Notes under the pieces: model-generated | What the model was told of the DNA's origin: nothing | The model's database searches: none | The model's input: the letters and a program-made list of their open reading frames with translations, nothing else | Part shown: positions 1-5,110 of the stretch, piece after piece | How positions within the stretch are numbered: the stretch's first letter is position 1 | Layout of the letters: every line of letters begins with the position of its first letter | Assembly: GCA_937960755.1 (NCBI GenBank) | Contig: CALGOL010000600.1 | Location: 1-5,110 of the forward strand | DNA: 5,110 nucleotides | DNA from: an uncultured Azospirillum sp. | Lineage (GTDB): Bacteria; Pseudomonadota; Alphaproteobacteria; Azospirillales; Azospirillaceae | Direction of reading: 5' to 3' | Translations under genes and position numbers: made by a program

Positions 1-366
1 TATGACGCCAACGGCATGGCGACGCGCTACGCCGACGACGCCAAGGGAATTGATTTCGCTAAGCCGTTGGAAGTGATCGCCTTTCCGGCCGGCACGCAGT
101 GGTATCAGTTCGTGCGTGACGGATCGAAACACCTCGGCGCCTTCTTCTCGCCGTCGCCCCAAGCGCTGCCCACCTGCCTGGGCATTTCCGGGACTGGCCG
201 CACCCAGGTGACGGCGGCGCTGCCGGCGGGCGCCGGCTTGCAGTCGGTGGCCGCCCCCATCGCCGACACCTGGACGACGCCGGGGGTGTCGGTGCAGACT
301 GCGGGCGGCTGCGCGCAAGTGGTGGTGAACAACGACACCAAAACCAGGGCGACTTTCGTAAAATAA
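1..366 (+). CDS. Tse6 / bacterial toxin 46-like polymorphic toxin, C-terminal end (5' partial)
   Basis: The frame is open from base 1, so this is the last 121 residues of a longer protein; the ATG at 16 is probably internal, since no Shine-Dalgarno precedes it and the frame continues leftward. The block GIDFAKPLEVIAFPAGTQWYQ (fragment residues 16-36), GISGTGR (61-67), IADTWTTPG (87-95) and QTAGGCAQ (99-106) matches, as I recall the family, the polymorphic toxin type 46 fold (DF-KP-EV--PAGT-Q ... LGI--TGR ... DTW--PG ... GG-Q). It also resembles the toxin domain of Pseudomonas Tse6, an NAD(P)+ glycohydrolase delivered by type VI secretion that kills by emptying the target's dinucleotide pool. 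Asp89, 32 residues from the end, is a candidate catalytic acid by analogy with Tse6 D396; Gln33 or Gln36 may match the second key residue. This assignment is inferred. The next gene resembles the Tse6 immunity protein, which strongly supports it. The delivery domains (PAAR, Rhs or other) lie outside the window. A different polymorphic-toxin activity remains possible. Confidence 0.7.
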   Translation, partial: YDANGMATRYADDAKGIDFAKPLEVIAFPAGTQWYQFVRDGSKHLGAFFSPSPQALPTCLGISGTGRTQVTAALPAGAGLQSVAAPIADTWTTPGVSVQTAGGCAQVVVNNDTKTRATFVK

Positions 367-656
367 TGACCGGCATCAACGATGTGACGACGCTACGGCG
401 ACGCTTGGGCGCAGCGCTGCCGCGGATGGCGGCGCTGGCGGCGCAGTATCCTGGCGACACTTGGCTGGAAAGCATCGCCGTTCAGCTTCGCTATGTCGAT
501 GGCGAGGCCGCCGCCGGCAAGCGGCGGCTTGACCGTTTCGATGAGCTTAACTTCGGTCTGTTGGCGTCGCATTATGTCGACGGCGTCGACCCGGCGCTGG
601 CGGAGGAGCTGCACGCGCTGAGCGACGCCGTGCGCCGGCTGTTCGGCGGGGGGTAA
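366..656 (+). CDS. Tsi6-like immunity protein
   Basis: This is a complete 96-aa, probably all-helical cytoplasmic protein with no signal peptide or membrane segment. Its layout resembles Tsi6, the immunity protein of the type VI effector Tse6. It has a first helix ending in LAAQYPG (residues 24-30; I recall a similar RYPG in Tsi6), then a helix with AVQLRYVDGE (38-47), a DRFDELNFGLLA segment (56-67), and an acidic VDPALAEELHALSDA stretch (74-88) corresponding to a DPELSRALKDA-type helix. Length agrees with Tsi6 (about 94 aa). The expected role is to bind and block the toxin encoded immediately upstream, protecting the producer and its siblings. The ATG overlaps the toxin stop by one base (TAATG). 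The only purine-rich stretch upstream (346-350) is too distant to be a good ribosome site, so translation is probably coupled to the toxin, which would keep the two in step. Similarity is judged by eye from memory of the family. Confidence 0.7.
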   Translation: MTGINDVTTLRRRLGAALPRMAALAAQYPGDTWLESIAVQLRYVDGEAAAGKRRLDRFDELNFGLLASHYVDGVDPALAEELHALSDAVRRLFGGG

Positions 657-657
657 G

Positions 658-1086
658 ATGATCCGTTCTTTTGTCGGCTCTTTTGTCGGCGCCGCCTTGT
701 TCGCTCTTGCCGCAGCGTCGCCCGCCGCGGCCTTTCAGCCGTCCAATTGCCCGGCGGGAAGCGCTGCGATGACCTCGGCGGAGCTATATTTCGGCCGTTT
801 CGTCGGCGACAGGCTGGGCGTGAGCGACGCCGACTGGGGGCGATTTGTCGATGAGGAGGCGACGCCGCGTTTCCCCGCCGGGTTGACCGTGCTCGACGCC
901 GTCGGTCAGTATCGCGGCGCCGACGGCGGTTTGGTCAAAGAACCCAGCAAGGTGCTGTTCCTGCTGTTCGCGCCCGACGACGCGGCGGCTCCGGTGAAAG
1001 CGCTGGAAATCGCCGAAGCCTACAAGCGCCGTTTTCAACAGGAATCGGTGCTGACTGTGCTGCGCCCCGCCTGCGCCGCGTTTTGA
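658..1086 (+). CDS. Secreted DUF3574-family protein
   Basis: A complete 142-aa protein with a clear Sec signal peptide: Arg3, a hydrophobic core at about residues 9-20, and a likely cut after SPAAA (residue 25). The mature part, about 117 residues, carries the pattern I associate with DUF3574: ELYFGR (42-47), VSDADWGRFVDEEATPRFP (55-73), GLTVLDAVGQYR (75-86) and KEPSKVLFLLF (94-104). The function of this family is unknown. Its compact shape with a DEE-TPRFP-GLTV motif suggests a small alpha/beta domain in the periplasm. Cys31 and Cys139, near the two ends of the mature protein, could form a disulfide. The ATG lies one base after the immunity gene's TAA, and a G-run at 648-653 serves as ribosome site, so it should be co-transcribed with the toxin-immunity pair. 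No DUF3574 protein is known to me as part of an effector module, so a link in function is only suggested by position. The first codons contain an exact 12-bp tandem duplication. Confidence 0.8.
   Translation: MIRSFVGSFVGAALFALAAASPAAAFQPSNCPAGSAAMTSAELYFGRFVGDRLGVSDADWGRFVDEEATPRFPAGLTVLDAVGQYRGADGGLVKEPSKVLFLLFAPDDAAAPVKALEIAEAYKRRFQQESVLTVLRPACAAF
667..690 (+). repeat. 12-bp perfect tandem duplication in the signal peptide
   Basis: The 12-mer TCTTTTGTCGGC occurs twice head to tail (667-678 and 679-690). It is codon-aligned, so the protein reads SFVG-SFVG at residues 4-11. It lengthens the hydrophobic part of the signal peptide by four residues without shifting frame, which suggests recent slippage. 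Confidence 0.9.
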
Positions 1087-1096
1087 GGCGCGGCGC
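1073..1096. terminator. Possible hairpin at the convergent gene ends
   Basis: GCGCCGCG (1073-1080) and CGCGGCGC (1089-1096) form a perfect 8-bp stem with an 8-base loop that contains the TGA stop of the DUF3574 gene. It lies between two converging genes, where a shared terminator is expected. Neither strand has a T-run directly after the stem (the nearest on + is GCTTTT at 1121-1126), so intrinsic termination is uncertain. In GC-rich coding DNA an 8-bp repeat may also be chance. Confidence 0.3.
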
Positions 1097-1117
1097 TACA
1101 AGGCGTTCGATAAGCGC

Positions 1118-2812
1118 TTAGCTTTTAATGCCGGCGAGGAAGCGGTCGACTTGGCCGCGCAAGGACTCGGCTTGGCGCGTCAATCCTTCCGCCGCAGTCA
1201 ACAACTGGGCCGACGCGCCGCCGGTGCGTTGCGCCGCCTGCCGCACGCCGCCGATGGCGTGCGACACTTGGCCGGCGCCTGCCGCCGCCTGCTGCACGCT
1301 GTGGGAAATTTCCTGCGTCGCCGCCCGCTGCTGGTCCACCGCTTGAGAAATCGCCGAGGAAATCTCGTTCACCTCGCGGATGGTTTCGGCGATGGTCTTG
1401 ATCGCCTGCACCGCTTCGGCCGTCGCCGACTGAATGTCGGTAATCTGTTGCGAGATGTCTTCGGTGGCTTTGGCGGTCTGGTTGGCGAGGCTCTTCACCT
1501 CCGACGCCACCACGGCGAAGCCCTTGCCGGCGTCGCCGGCCCGCGCCGCTTCGATGGTGGCGTTGAGCGCCAGCAGGTTGGTTTGCGCCGCGATGTCGTT
1601 GATGAGCTGCACCACGTCGCCGATCTGGTTGGCCCGTTCCGACAGCCCGTCGACGATGCGGTTGGTGCCGTCCGCCTGCACCGCGGCGGCGCGCGCCTTG
1701 TCGGCGCTGGCGCCGATCTGCCGGCCGATTTCGACGATGGAGGCCGACAGTTCCTCCGCCGCCGCCGCCACCGTCTGCACGTTGCCGGAGGTCTGCTCGG
1801 CGGCGGTCGCCACTTCGGCGGCGCGGCGTTCGGTGTCTTCCGCCGTGGCGCCCAGCCCTTGCGCCGACTGACGCACTTCACCCGACGACGAGGCCACGTT
1901 CATTACGACGCCGCGCACCTGTTCTTCAAACGAGCGGGCGAGGTCGTTCATTTCCTGTTTTTTGCGCGCTTCCGCTTGCGCCGCCGCTTCGGCCTGACGG
2001 CGGCGGAAAGCGTCGGCTTCGATGGCGTTGTCTTTGAACACCCCGACAGCGTGAGTGATGTCGCCGATTTCGTCCGTGGCGTTGGTCTGCGGCACGGTTA
2101 CGGCAAGATCGCCTTTGGCCAGCTTGAGCATGGCGTCGGTCAAGCGGCGCAACGGGGCGAGAGACATCACCGTCCACCAGCCCAACAGGCCGCCCAGAAC
2201 GACGGCGACGGCGGTCAGCGACAGCATCAAGCGTTGGAAACCCGCCGCCGCTTCGGTCGCGGCCGCGCTTTCCCGCTGGTTTTTGCTTTCCTGCAAATCA
2301 ATGAAGCGATTGATCTGCTTAAGCCATTCTACAAAGGCCGGGCGGGCTTGCGCCATCAGCAGGTTTTGCGCGGTGGTGGCGTCGCCTTTTTTGCGCGCCG
2401 CGATCACCTGTTCGATCAGCGGCAGGGTCCGCGCTTCGACCTGTTTAATGGCGGCGGCGATTTCTCGATCCTCAGCGGTCGCGCCGCGCGCCAGCATGGC
2501 GTCGAGCGGTCCGGCGGAATCAGCGTAGAACGCCGCCAAGCGCTTAATTTCCGCTATCGCCCGGTCGACGTCCGCTGAATTATCCGCCAGCACGACGTCG
2601 CGCAGTTCAATGGCGCGGTCATGGACGCTGCCGCGGAAATTAATGGCGTAGCGCTGCTTAACGCTGTTGACGGCGTTGATGCGGGTCAGCGTCGCATCGA
2701 TTTCATTGACTTCACGCACGCCGACCGTGGTGAGCCCGGCGAGCAGCAGCAAGATCGCGCCGAAACCTAAGATCAGCCTGACCCGCAAGGTCGCGTTGAA
2801 CCCTTGACTCAT
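1118..2812 (-). CDS. Methyl-accepting chemotaxis protein (4HB sensor, HAMP, MCP signalling domain)
   Basis: A complete 564-aa transmembrane chemoreceptor that senses a ligand in the periplasm and controls CheA through CheW. Domains in order: TM1 at about 13-32; a helical periplasmic region of about 160 residues (33-194), the size of a four-helix-bundle (4HB_MCP) ligand domain; TM2 at about 196-217; HAMP at about 218-270, with the TDEIGD turn at 246-251; a charged coiled-coil linker (270-300); then the MCP signalling bundle. The hairpin tip is well conserved, INDIAAQTNLLALNATIEAARAG (404-426) followed by GKGFAVVASEVKSLA (429-443). The C-terminus ends VDRFLAGIKS, with no NWETF-type CheR/CheB tether. 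The ligand cannot be read from sequence. The start is set at M of MSQGFNATLRVR because a strong AGGTGG ribosome site lies 8 bases upstream. The frame stays open to a TTG at 2884, but that codon lacks a ribosome site and sits in a hairpin loop. The gene stands alone, with no che genes beside it, which is common for receptors outside the main chemotaxis operon. Confidence 0.95.
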   Translation of the reverse strand: MSQGFNATLRVRLILGFGAILLLLAGLTTVGVREVNEIDATLTRINAVNSVKQRYAINFRGSVHDRAIELRDVVLADNSADVDRAIAEIKRLAAFYADSAGPLDAMLARGATAEDREIAAAIKQVEARTLPLIEQVIAARKKGDATTAQNLLMAQARPAFVEWLKQINRFIDLQESKNQRESAAATEAAAGFQRLMLSLTAVAVVLGGLLGWWTVMSLAPLRRLTDAMLKLAKGDLAVTVPQTNATDEIGDITHAVGVFKDNAIEADAFRRRQAEAAAQAEARKKQEMNDLARSFEEQVRGVVMNVASSSGEVRQSAQGLGATAEDTERRAAEVATAAEQTSGNVQTVAAAAEELSASIVEIGRQIGASADKARAAAVQADGTNRIVDGLSERANQIGDVVQLINDIAAQTNLLALNATIEAARAGDAGKGFAVVASEVKSLANQTAKATEDISQQITDIQSATAEAVQAIKTIAETIREVNEISSAISQAVDQQRAATQEISHSVQQAAAGAGQVSHAIGGVRQAAQRTGGASAQLLTAAEGLTRQAESLRGQVDRFLAGIKS

Positions 2813-2820
2813 TACGCCGC

Positions 2821-2828
2821 TCCACCTC
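2821..2828 (-). promoter_or_regulatory. Ribosome binding site deciding the chemoreceptor start
   Basis: On the - strand this reads GAGGTGGA, a close match to the Shine-Dalgarno consensus, with 8 bases between it and the ATG at 2812-2810. It supports the 564-aa start over the upstream TTG, which would add 24 residues in front of the short cytoplasmic lead-in that normally precedes TM1. Confidence 0.8.
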
Positions 2829-2868
2829 GATACGTTGGCCACAATCGGCGCGAGTCGAATATTGTTCA

Positions 2869-2903
2869 CGCGCCGCCGCAGCAAAAGCTTGTGCGGCGGC
2901 GCG
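2869..2903 (-). terminator. Strong GC-rich hairpin between ilvD and the chemoreceptor gene
   Basis: CGCGCCGCCGCA (2869-2880) and TGCGGCGGCGCG (2892-2903) are exact reverse complements: a 12-bp, almost all-GC stem with an 11-base loop containing AAGCTT. It lies 47 bases after the ilvD stop and 56 bases before the chemoreceptor ATG, both on the - strand. The likely role is termination of ilvD transcription, or a structure in the leader of the chemoreceptor mRNA. No U-run follows it on the - strand (TGAACAATATTCG comes next), so it is not a textbook intrinsic terminator; a Rho-assisted or 3'-end-stabilising role fits as well. Confidence 0.55.
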
Positions 2904-2949
2904 ATTTGGCAAGGGGTTGACCCCAGTCTTTAAATGGTTCTAGACCTAA

Positions 2950-4806
2950 TTATCGATCGAGTTGCGACAGGTCGCGCACCGCGCCGCGGTCGGCGGAGGT
3001 GGTGAGCGCGGCGTACGCTTTCAGCGCGGTGGAAACGGCGCGGGCGCGAGGCTGCGCCGGCTTCCATCCCGCCTTGCCCTTGGCGTCTTCGGCTGCGCGC
3101 CGGGCGGCCAGTTCGGCGTCCGACACGTCGACGCTGATGCTGCGGTTGGGGATGTCGATCTTGATTAGGTCGCCTTCCTGCACCAGCGCGATGGCGCCGC
3201 CCGACGCCGCTTCCGGCGAGCAATGGCCGATGGACAGACCCGACGTGCCGCCGGAAAAACGCCCGTCGGTGATGAGCGCGCAGGCTTTGCCCAGCCCCTT
3301 CGACTTAAGATACGAGGTGGGATAGAGCATTTCCTGCATGCCGGGGCCGCCCTTGGGGCCTTCGTAGCGGATCAGCACCACGTCGCCGGCTTTCACCTTG
3401 TCGCCCAAGATCGCTTCCACCGCGGCGTCCTGGCTTTCAAAGATGCGCGCCGGGCCGGAGAAGACGAGGTTGGAGTCATCGACGCCCGCCGTCTTCACGA
3501 TGCAGCCCTTTTCGGCGATGTTGCCGAACAGCACCGCCAGACCGCCGTCTTTGGAGAACGCCGCTTCCGCGGTGCGGATCACGCCCTTTTCGCGGTCAAG
3601 ATCCAGTTCCGGCCAGCGCTTGCCCTGGCTGAACGGAATGACGGTGCGGATGCCGCCGGGGGCGGCGAGGAAAAGCTTGCCGGCGGCGGGGTCGGCGCTG
3701 TCGCGCTTGACGTCCCACTTGTCCAGCGCGGCGCCCAAGGTCGGGGCGTGAACGGTGGGAGTGTCGCGGTGAATCAGCCCGGCGCGGTCCAATTCGCCCA
3801 GGATGCCCATGATGCCGCCGGCGCGGTGGACGTCTTCGATATGCACGTCGGCGACGGCGGGGGCCACCTTGCACAGCACGGGCGCCTTGCGCGACAGCCG
3901 GTCGATGTCGGCCATGGTGAAGTCGATCCCGCCTTCCTGCGCCGCCGCCAGGATGTGCAGCACGGTGTTGGTCGAGCCGCCCATGGCGATGTCCAGCGTC
4001 ATGGCGTTTTCAAACGCCGCCTTGTTGGCGATGGCGCGGGGCAGAGCCGATGCGTCGTCCTGTTCGTACCAGCGGCGGCACAGCTCCACCGCGGTGCGGC
4101 CGGCTTGCAGGAACAATTCCTTGCGGTCGGCGTGGGTGGCCAGAACGGTGCCGTTGCCGGGCAAGGACAGGCCCAGGGCTTCGGTCAGGCAGTTCATCGA
4201 ATTGGCGGTGAACATGCCGGAGCACGAACCGCAGGTCGGGCAGGCCGAGCGCTCCATCTCCGCCGCTTCCTCGTCCGACACGGTGGGGTCGGCGGCGGCC
4301 ACCATGGCGTCAATCAGGTCGACCGCCTTGACCCCGCCGCGCCAATTGACCTTGCCGGCCTCCATCGGGCCGCCGGAAACGAAGACGGCGGGGATGTTGA
4401 GCCGCATCGCCGCCATCAGCATGCCGGGGGTGATCTTGTCGCAGTTGGAAATGCAGACGATGGCGTCGGCGCAATGGGCGTTGACCATGTATTCGACGGC
4501 GTCGGCGATGATTTCCCGCGACGGCAGGCTGTAGAGCATGCCGTCATGGCCCATGGCGATGCCGTCGTCGACGGCGATGGTGTTGAATTCCTTGGCGACG
4601 CCGCCGGCCTTTTCGATTTCCCTCGCCACCAATTGGCCGAGATCCTTCAAATGGACATGACCGGGGACGAACTGGGTGAAGGAATTGGCGATGGCGATGA
4701 TCGGCTTGCCGAAATCCCCGTCCTCCATGCCGGTGGCGCGCCACAGGCCGCGGGCGCCCGCCATGTTGCGGCCGTGGGTGGAGGTGCGGGAACGATAATG
4801 CGGCAT
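2950..4806 (-). CDS. ilvD: Dihydroxy-acid dehydratase
   Basis: A complete 618-aa enzyme (E. coli IlvD is 616 aa) that dehydrates 2,3-dihydroxy-isovalerate and 2,3-dihydroxy-3-methylvalerate to the 2-keto acids, the step before final transamination in valine and isoleucine synthesis. It acts in the cytoplasm and needs an Fe-S cluster and Mg2+. Near-identity to E. coli IlvD runs along the whole length: MPHYRSRTSTHGRNMAGARG at the N-terminus, AVDDGIAMGH (78-87, with Mg-binding Asp81), ISNCDKITPG (119-128; cluster Cys122, Asp123, and Lys124, the expected carbamylated residue), ACPTCGSCSGMFTANSMN (188-205; cluster Cys195), GGPGMQEMLYPTS (486-498; Glu492), TDGRFSGGTSG (513-523; catalytic Ser518) and SADRGAVRD (604-612). 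All key residues are present. The start at 4806 is fixed by the family N-terminus and an AAAGG ribosome site 8 bases upstream; an in-frame ATG at 4839 and the open frame up to 5082 are upstream noise. The neighbours are unrelated to branched-chain synthesis, so it is probably transcribed alone. Confidence 0.98.
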   Translation of the reverse strand: MPHYRSRTSTHGRNMAGARGLWRATGMEDGDFGKPIIAIANSFTQFVPGHVHLKDLGQLVAREIEKAGGVAKEFNTIAVDDGIAMGHDGMLYSLPSREIIADAVEYMVNAHCADAIVCISNCDKITPGMLMAAMRLNIPAVFVSGGPMEAGKVNWRGGVKAVDLIDAMVAAADPTVSDEEAAEMERSACPTCGSCSGMFTANSMNCLTEALGLSLPGNGTVLATHADRKELFLQAGRTAVELCRRWYEQDDASALPRAIANKAAFENAMTLDIAMGGSTNTVLHILAAAQEGGIDFTMADIDRLSRKAPVLCKVAPAVADVHIEDVHRAGGIMGILGELDRAGLIHRDTPTVHAPTLGAALDKWDVKRDSADPAAGKLFLAAPGGIRTVIPFSQGKRWPELDLDREKGVIRTAEAAFSKDGGLAVLFGNIAEKGCIVKTAGVDDSNLVFSGPARIFESQDAAVEAILGDKVKAGDVVLIRYEGPKGGPGMQEMLYPTSYLKSKGLGKACALITDGRFSGGTSGLSIGHCSPEAASGGAIALVQEGDLIKIDIPNRSISVDVSDAELAARRAAEDAKGKAGWKPAQPRARAVSTALKAYAALTTSADRGAVRDLSQLDR

Positions 4807-4814
4807 GGGACGAA

Positions 4815-4819
4815 CCTTT
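4815..4819 (-). promoter_or_regulatory. Ribosome binding site of ilvD
   Basis: The - strand reads AAAGG, 8 bases before the ATG at 4806-4804. It supports the MPHYRS start over the in-frame ATG at 4839. The AT-rich TTAATATAAAGG around it (4815-4826) is the most A/T-rich spot upstream, but it is too close to the start codon to be called a -10 box with confidence. Confidence 0.6.
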
Positions 4820-4871
4820 ATATTAAGCGCGGACGTCATACGAACGGTTGGGGCGTGAAAACTAGCAAACC

Positions 4872-4913
4872 GCGGCAATTCTCGCCACAACAACCGAATT
4901 GGGGAATTGCCGC
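4872..4913 (-). terminator. Inverted repeat in the gap between the GT9 gene and ilvD
   Basis: GCGGCAATTC (4872-4881) and GAATTGCCGC (4904-4913) are exact reverse complements, 10 bp each, separated by 22 bases. The repeat begins 8 bases after the stop of the GT9 gene. On the - strand the second arm is followed by GGTTTGCTAGTTTTC, a T-rich though interrupted tract, so a factor-independent terminator for the GT9 gene is the simplest reading. The long loop is unusual for a terminator. The other reading is an operator for a dimeric regulator, or an attenuator, upstream of ilvD. No leader peptide rich in Leu, Ile or Val codons is visible in the 115-bp gap. Confidence 0.45.
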
Positions 4914-4921
4914 AGCCGGGG

Positions 4922-5110
4922 TCAGCCGCGCGCCTGCGCCATGACCGACAGCGCCGACGCGGCGTCGATCTCGTCGAAGCTCGACCGGTGCAGGATGACC
5001 GCCCGCGGGCCGCTAAGATGAACCGGGTTGGAGGCGTCGCAGAATATTCCCGCCGTCGCGGCGCCAACCGCCGCCGCGACATGGGTCGGGCCGGTGTCGT
5101 TGCCGGCCAC
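4922..5110 (-). CDS. GT9-family glycosyltransferase, heptosyltransferase-like, C-terminal end (5' part beyond window)
   Basis: Only the last 62 residues are in the window; the codon at the edge is GTG, read here as an internal Val. The sequence VAGNDTGPTHVAAAVGAATAG (fragment residues 1-21) is the nucleotide-sugar binding signature of glycosyltransferase family 9 (ADP-heptose:LPS heptosyltransferases; NDTGPTH corresponds to the D-(S/T)-G-P-x-H motif). It is followed by FCDASNPVHLSGPRAVIL (23-40), which matches the strand after the motif where these enzymes read GLF-xx-xP--W-P. The family adds heptose or a related sugar to lipopolysaccharide core or other surface glycans at the inner face of the cytoplasmic membrane. 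The DEIDAASALSVMAQA tail (46-60) fits the family's terminal helix. The particular acceptor cannot be told from this fragment. Confidence 0.85.
   Translation of the reverse strand: MAGNDTGPTHVAAAVGAATAGIFCDASNPVHLSGPRAVILHRSSFDEIDAASALSVMAQARG

Noticed and set aside
59..475. Open frames on the - strand across the toxin and immunity genes
   Set aside because: Arg/Pro/Ser-rich translations typical of shadow frames, with no ribosome site; the + strand genes show family motifs and coupled starts.
1111..1120. 10-bp palindrome TAAGCGCTTA at the end of the chemoreceptor gene
   Set aside because: It has no loop and overlaps the stop codon; too short to call a terminator or a binding site, and expected by chance at this scale.
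1151..2578. A 475-codon open frame on the + strand, antisense to the chemoreceptor
   Set aside because: The translation is an Arg/Gly/His-rich product of reversed codon bias and has no recognisable domain; the - strand frame is an unmistakable chemoreceptor.
2913..2924. GGGGTTGACCCC inverted repeat downstream of ilvD
   Set aside because: The stem is only 4-5 bp with a 2-4 base loop and no T-run; much weaker than the 12-bp hairpin next to it.
2813..2949. Search for a sigma-70 or flagellar-type promoter for the chemoreceptor
   Set aside because: ACAATATTC near 2860-2868 on the - strand looks like a -10 box, but the best -35 candidate (TTGCTG) lies inside the hairpin; the match is too weak to annotate.
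4807..4921. Attenuator leader peptide upstream of ilvD
   Set aside because: No short frame with a run of Leu, Ile or Val codons is present in the gap, so classical branched-chain attenuation is not supported.
3223..4944. A 573-codon open frame on the + strand, antisense to ilvD
   Set aside because: It is the mirror of a highly conserved enzyme gene in GC-rich DNA, its translation is low-complexity Gly/His/Arg/Val-rich, and ilvD explains the DNA fully.

Overview
The window (about 63-65% GC by eye) looks like chromosomal DNA from an alphaproteobacterium. A Rhodospirillales or Magnetospirillum-like source is my best guess. It rests on the style of the chemoreceptor (a HAMP domain followed by an FKDNAIEADAFRRRQ-type linker, and no C-terminal NWETF-type tether) and on overall codon bias; no marker gene here fixes the taxon.

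Layout. On the + strand, 1-1086 holds three tightly packed genes: the C-terminal end of a large protein carrying a Tse6 / 'bacterial toxin 46'-like toxin domain, a 96-aa Tsi6-like immunity protein whose start codon overlaps the toxin stop (TAATG), and a small secreted DUF3574-type protein starting one base after the immunity stop. On the - strand, reading right to left, come the last 62 residues of a GT9 (heptosyltransferase-like) glycosyltransferase at the right edge, a 115-bp gap with an inverted repeat, a complete dihydroxy-acid dehydratase gene (ilvD, 618 aa), a 137-bp gap holding a strong 12-bp-stem hairpin, and a complete 564-aa methyl-accepting chemotaxis protein. The chemoreceptor and the DUF3574 gene converge with a 31-bp gap. 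No gene-free stretch exceeds about 140 bp, and I see no tRNA, rRNA, CRISPR array, insertion sequence or riboswitch.

Function. The - strand genes are ordinary housekeeping and sensory genes that do not share a pathway: cell-surface glycan synthesis, branched-chain amino-acid synthesis and chemotaxis. Each is separated from the next by a candidate hairpin, so they are probably independent transcription units. The part worth attention is the left end. A toxin C-terminus with its cognate immunity gene implies an interbacterial effector module, by analogy a type VI secretion NAD(P)+ glycohydrolase of the Tse6 class. A translationally coupled periplasmic DUF3574 gene sits behind it and has no known role in such modules. 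The N-terminal delivery domain that would prove the secretion route lies outside the window.

Two gene starts were corrected from sequence evidence. The chemoreceptor most likely starts at 2812 (strong Shine-Dalgarno), not at an upstream TTG at 2884 lying inside a hairpin loop. IlvD starts at 4806 (family N-terminus MPHYRS), not at any upstream in-frame codon.
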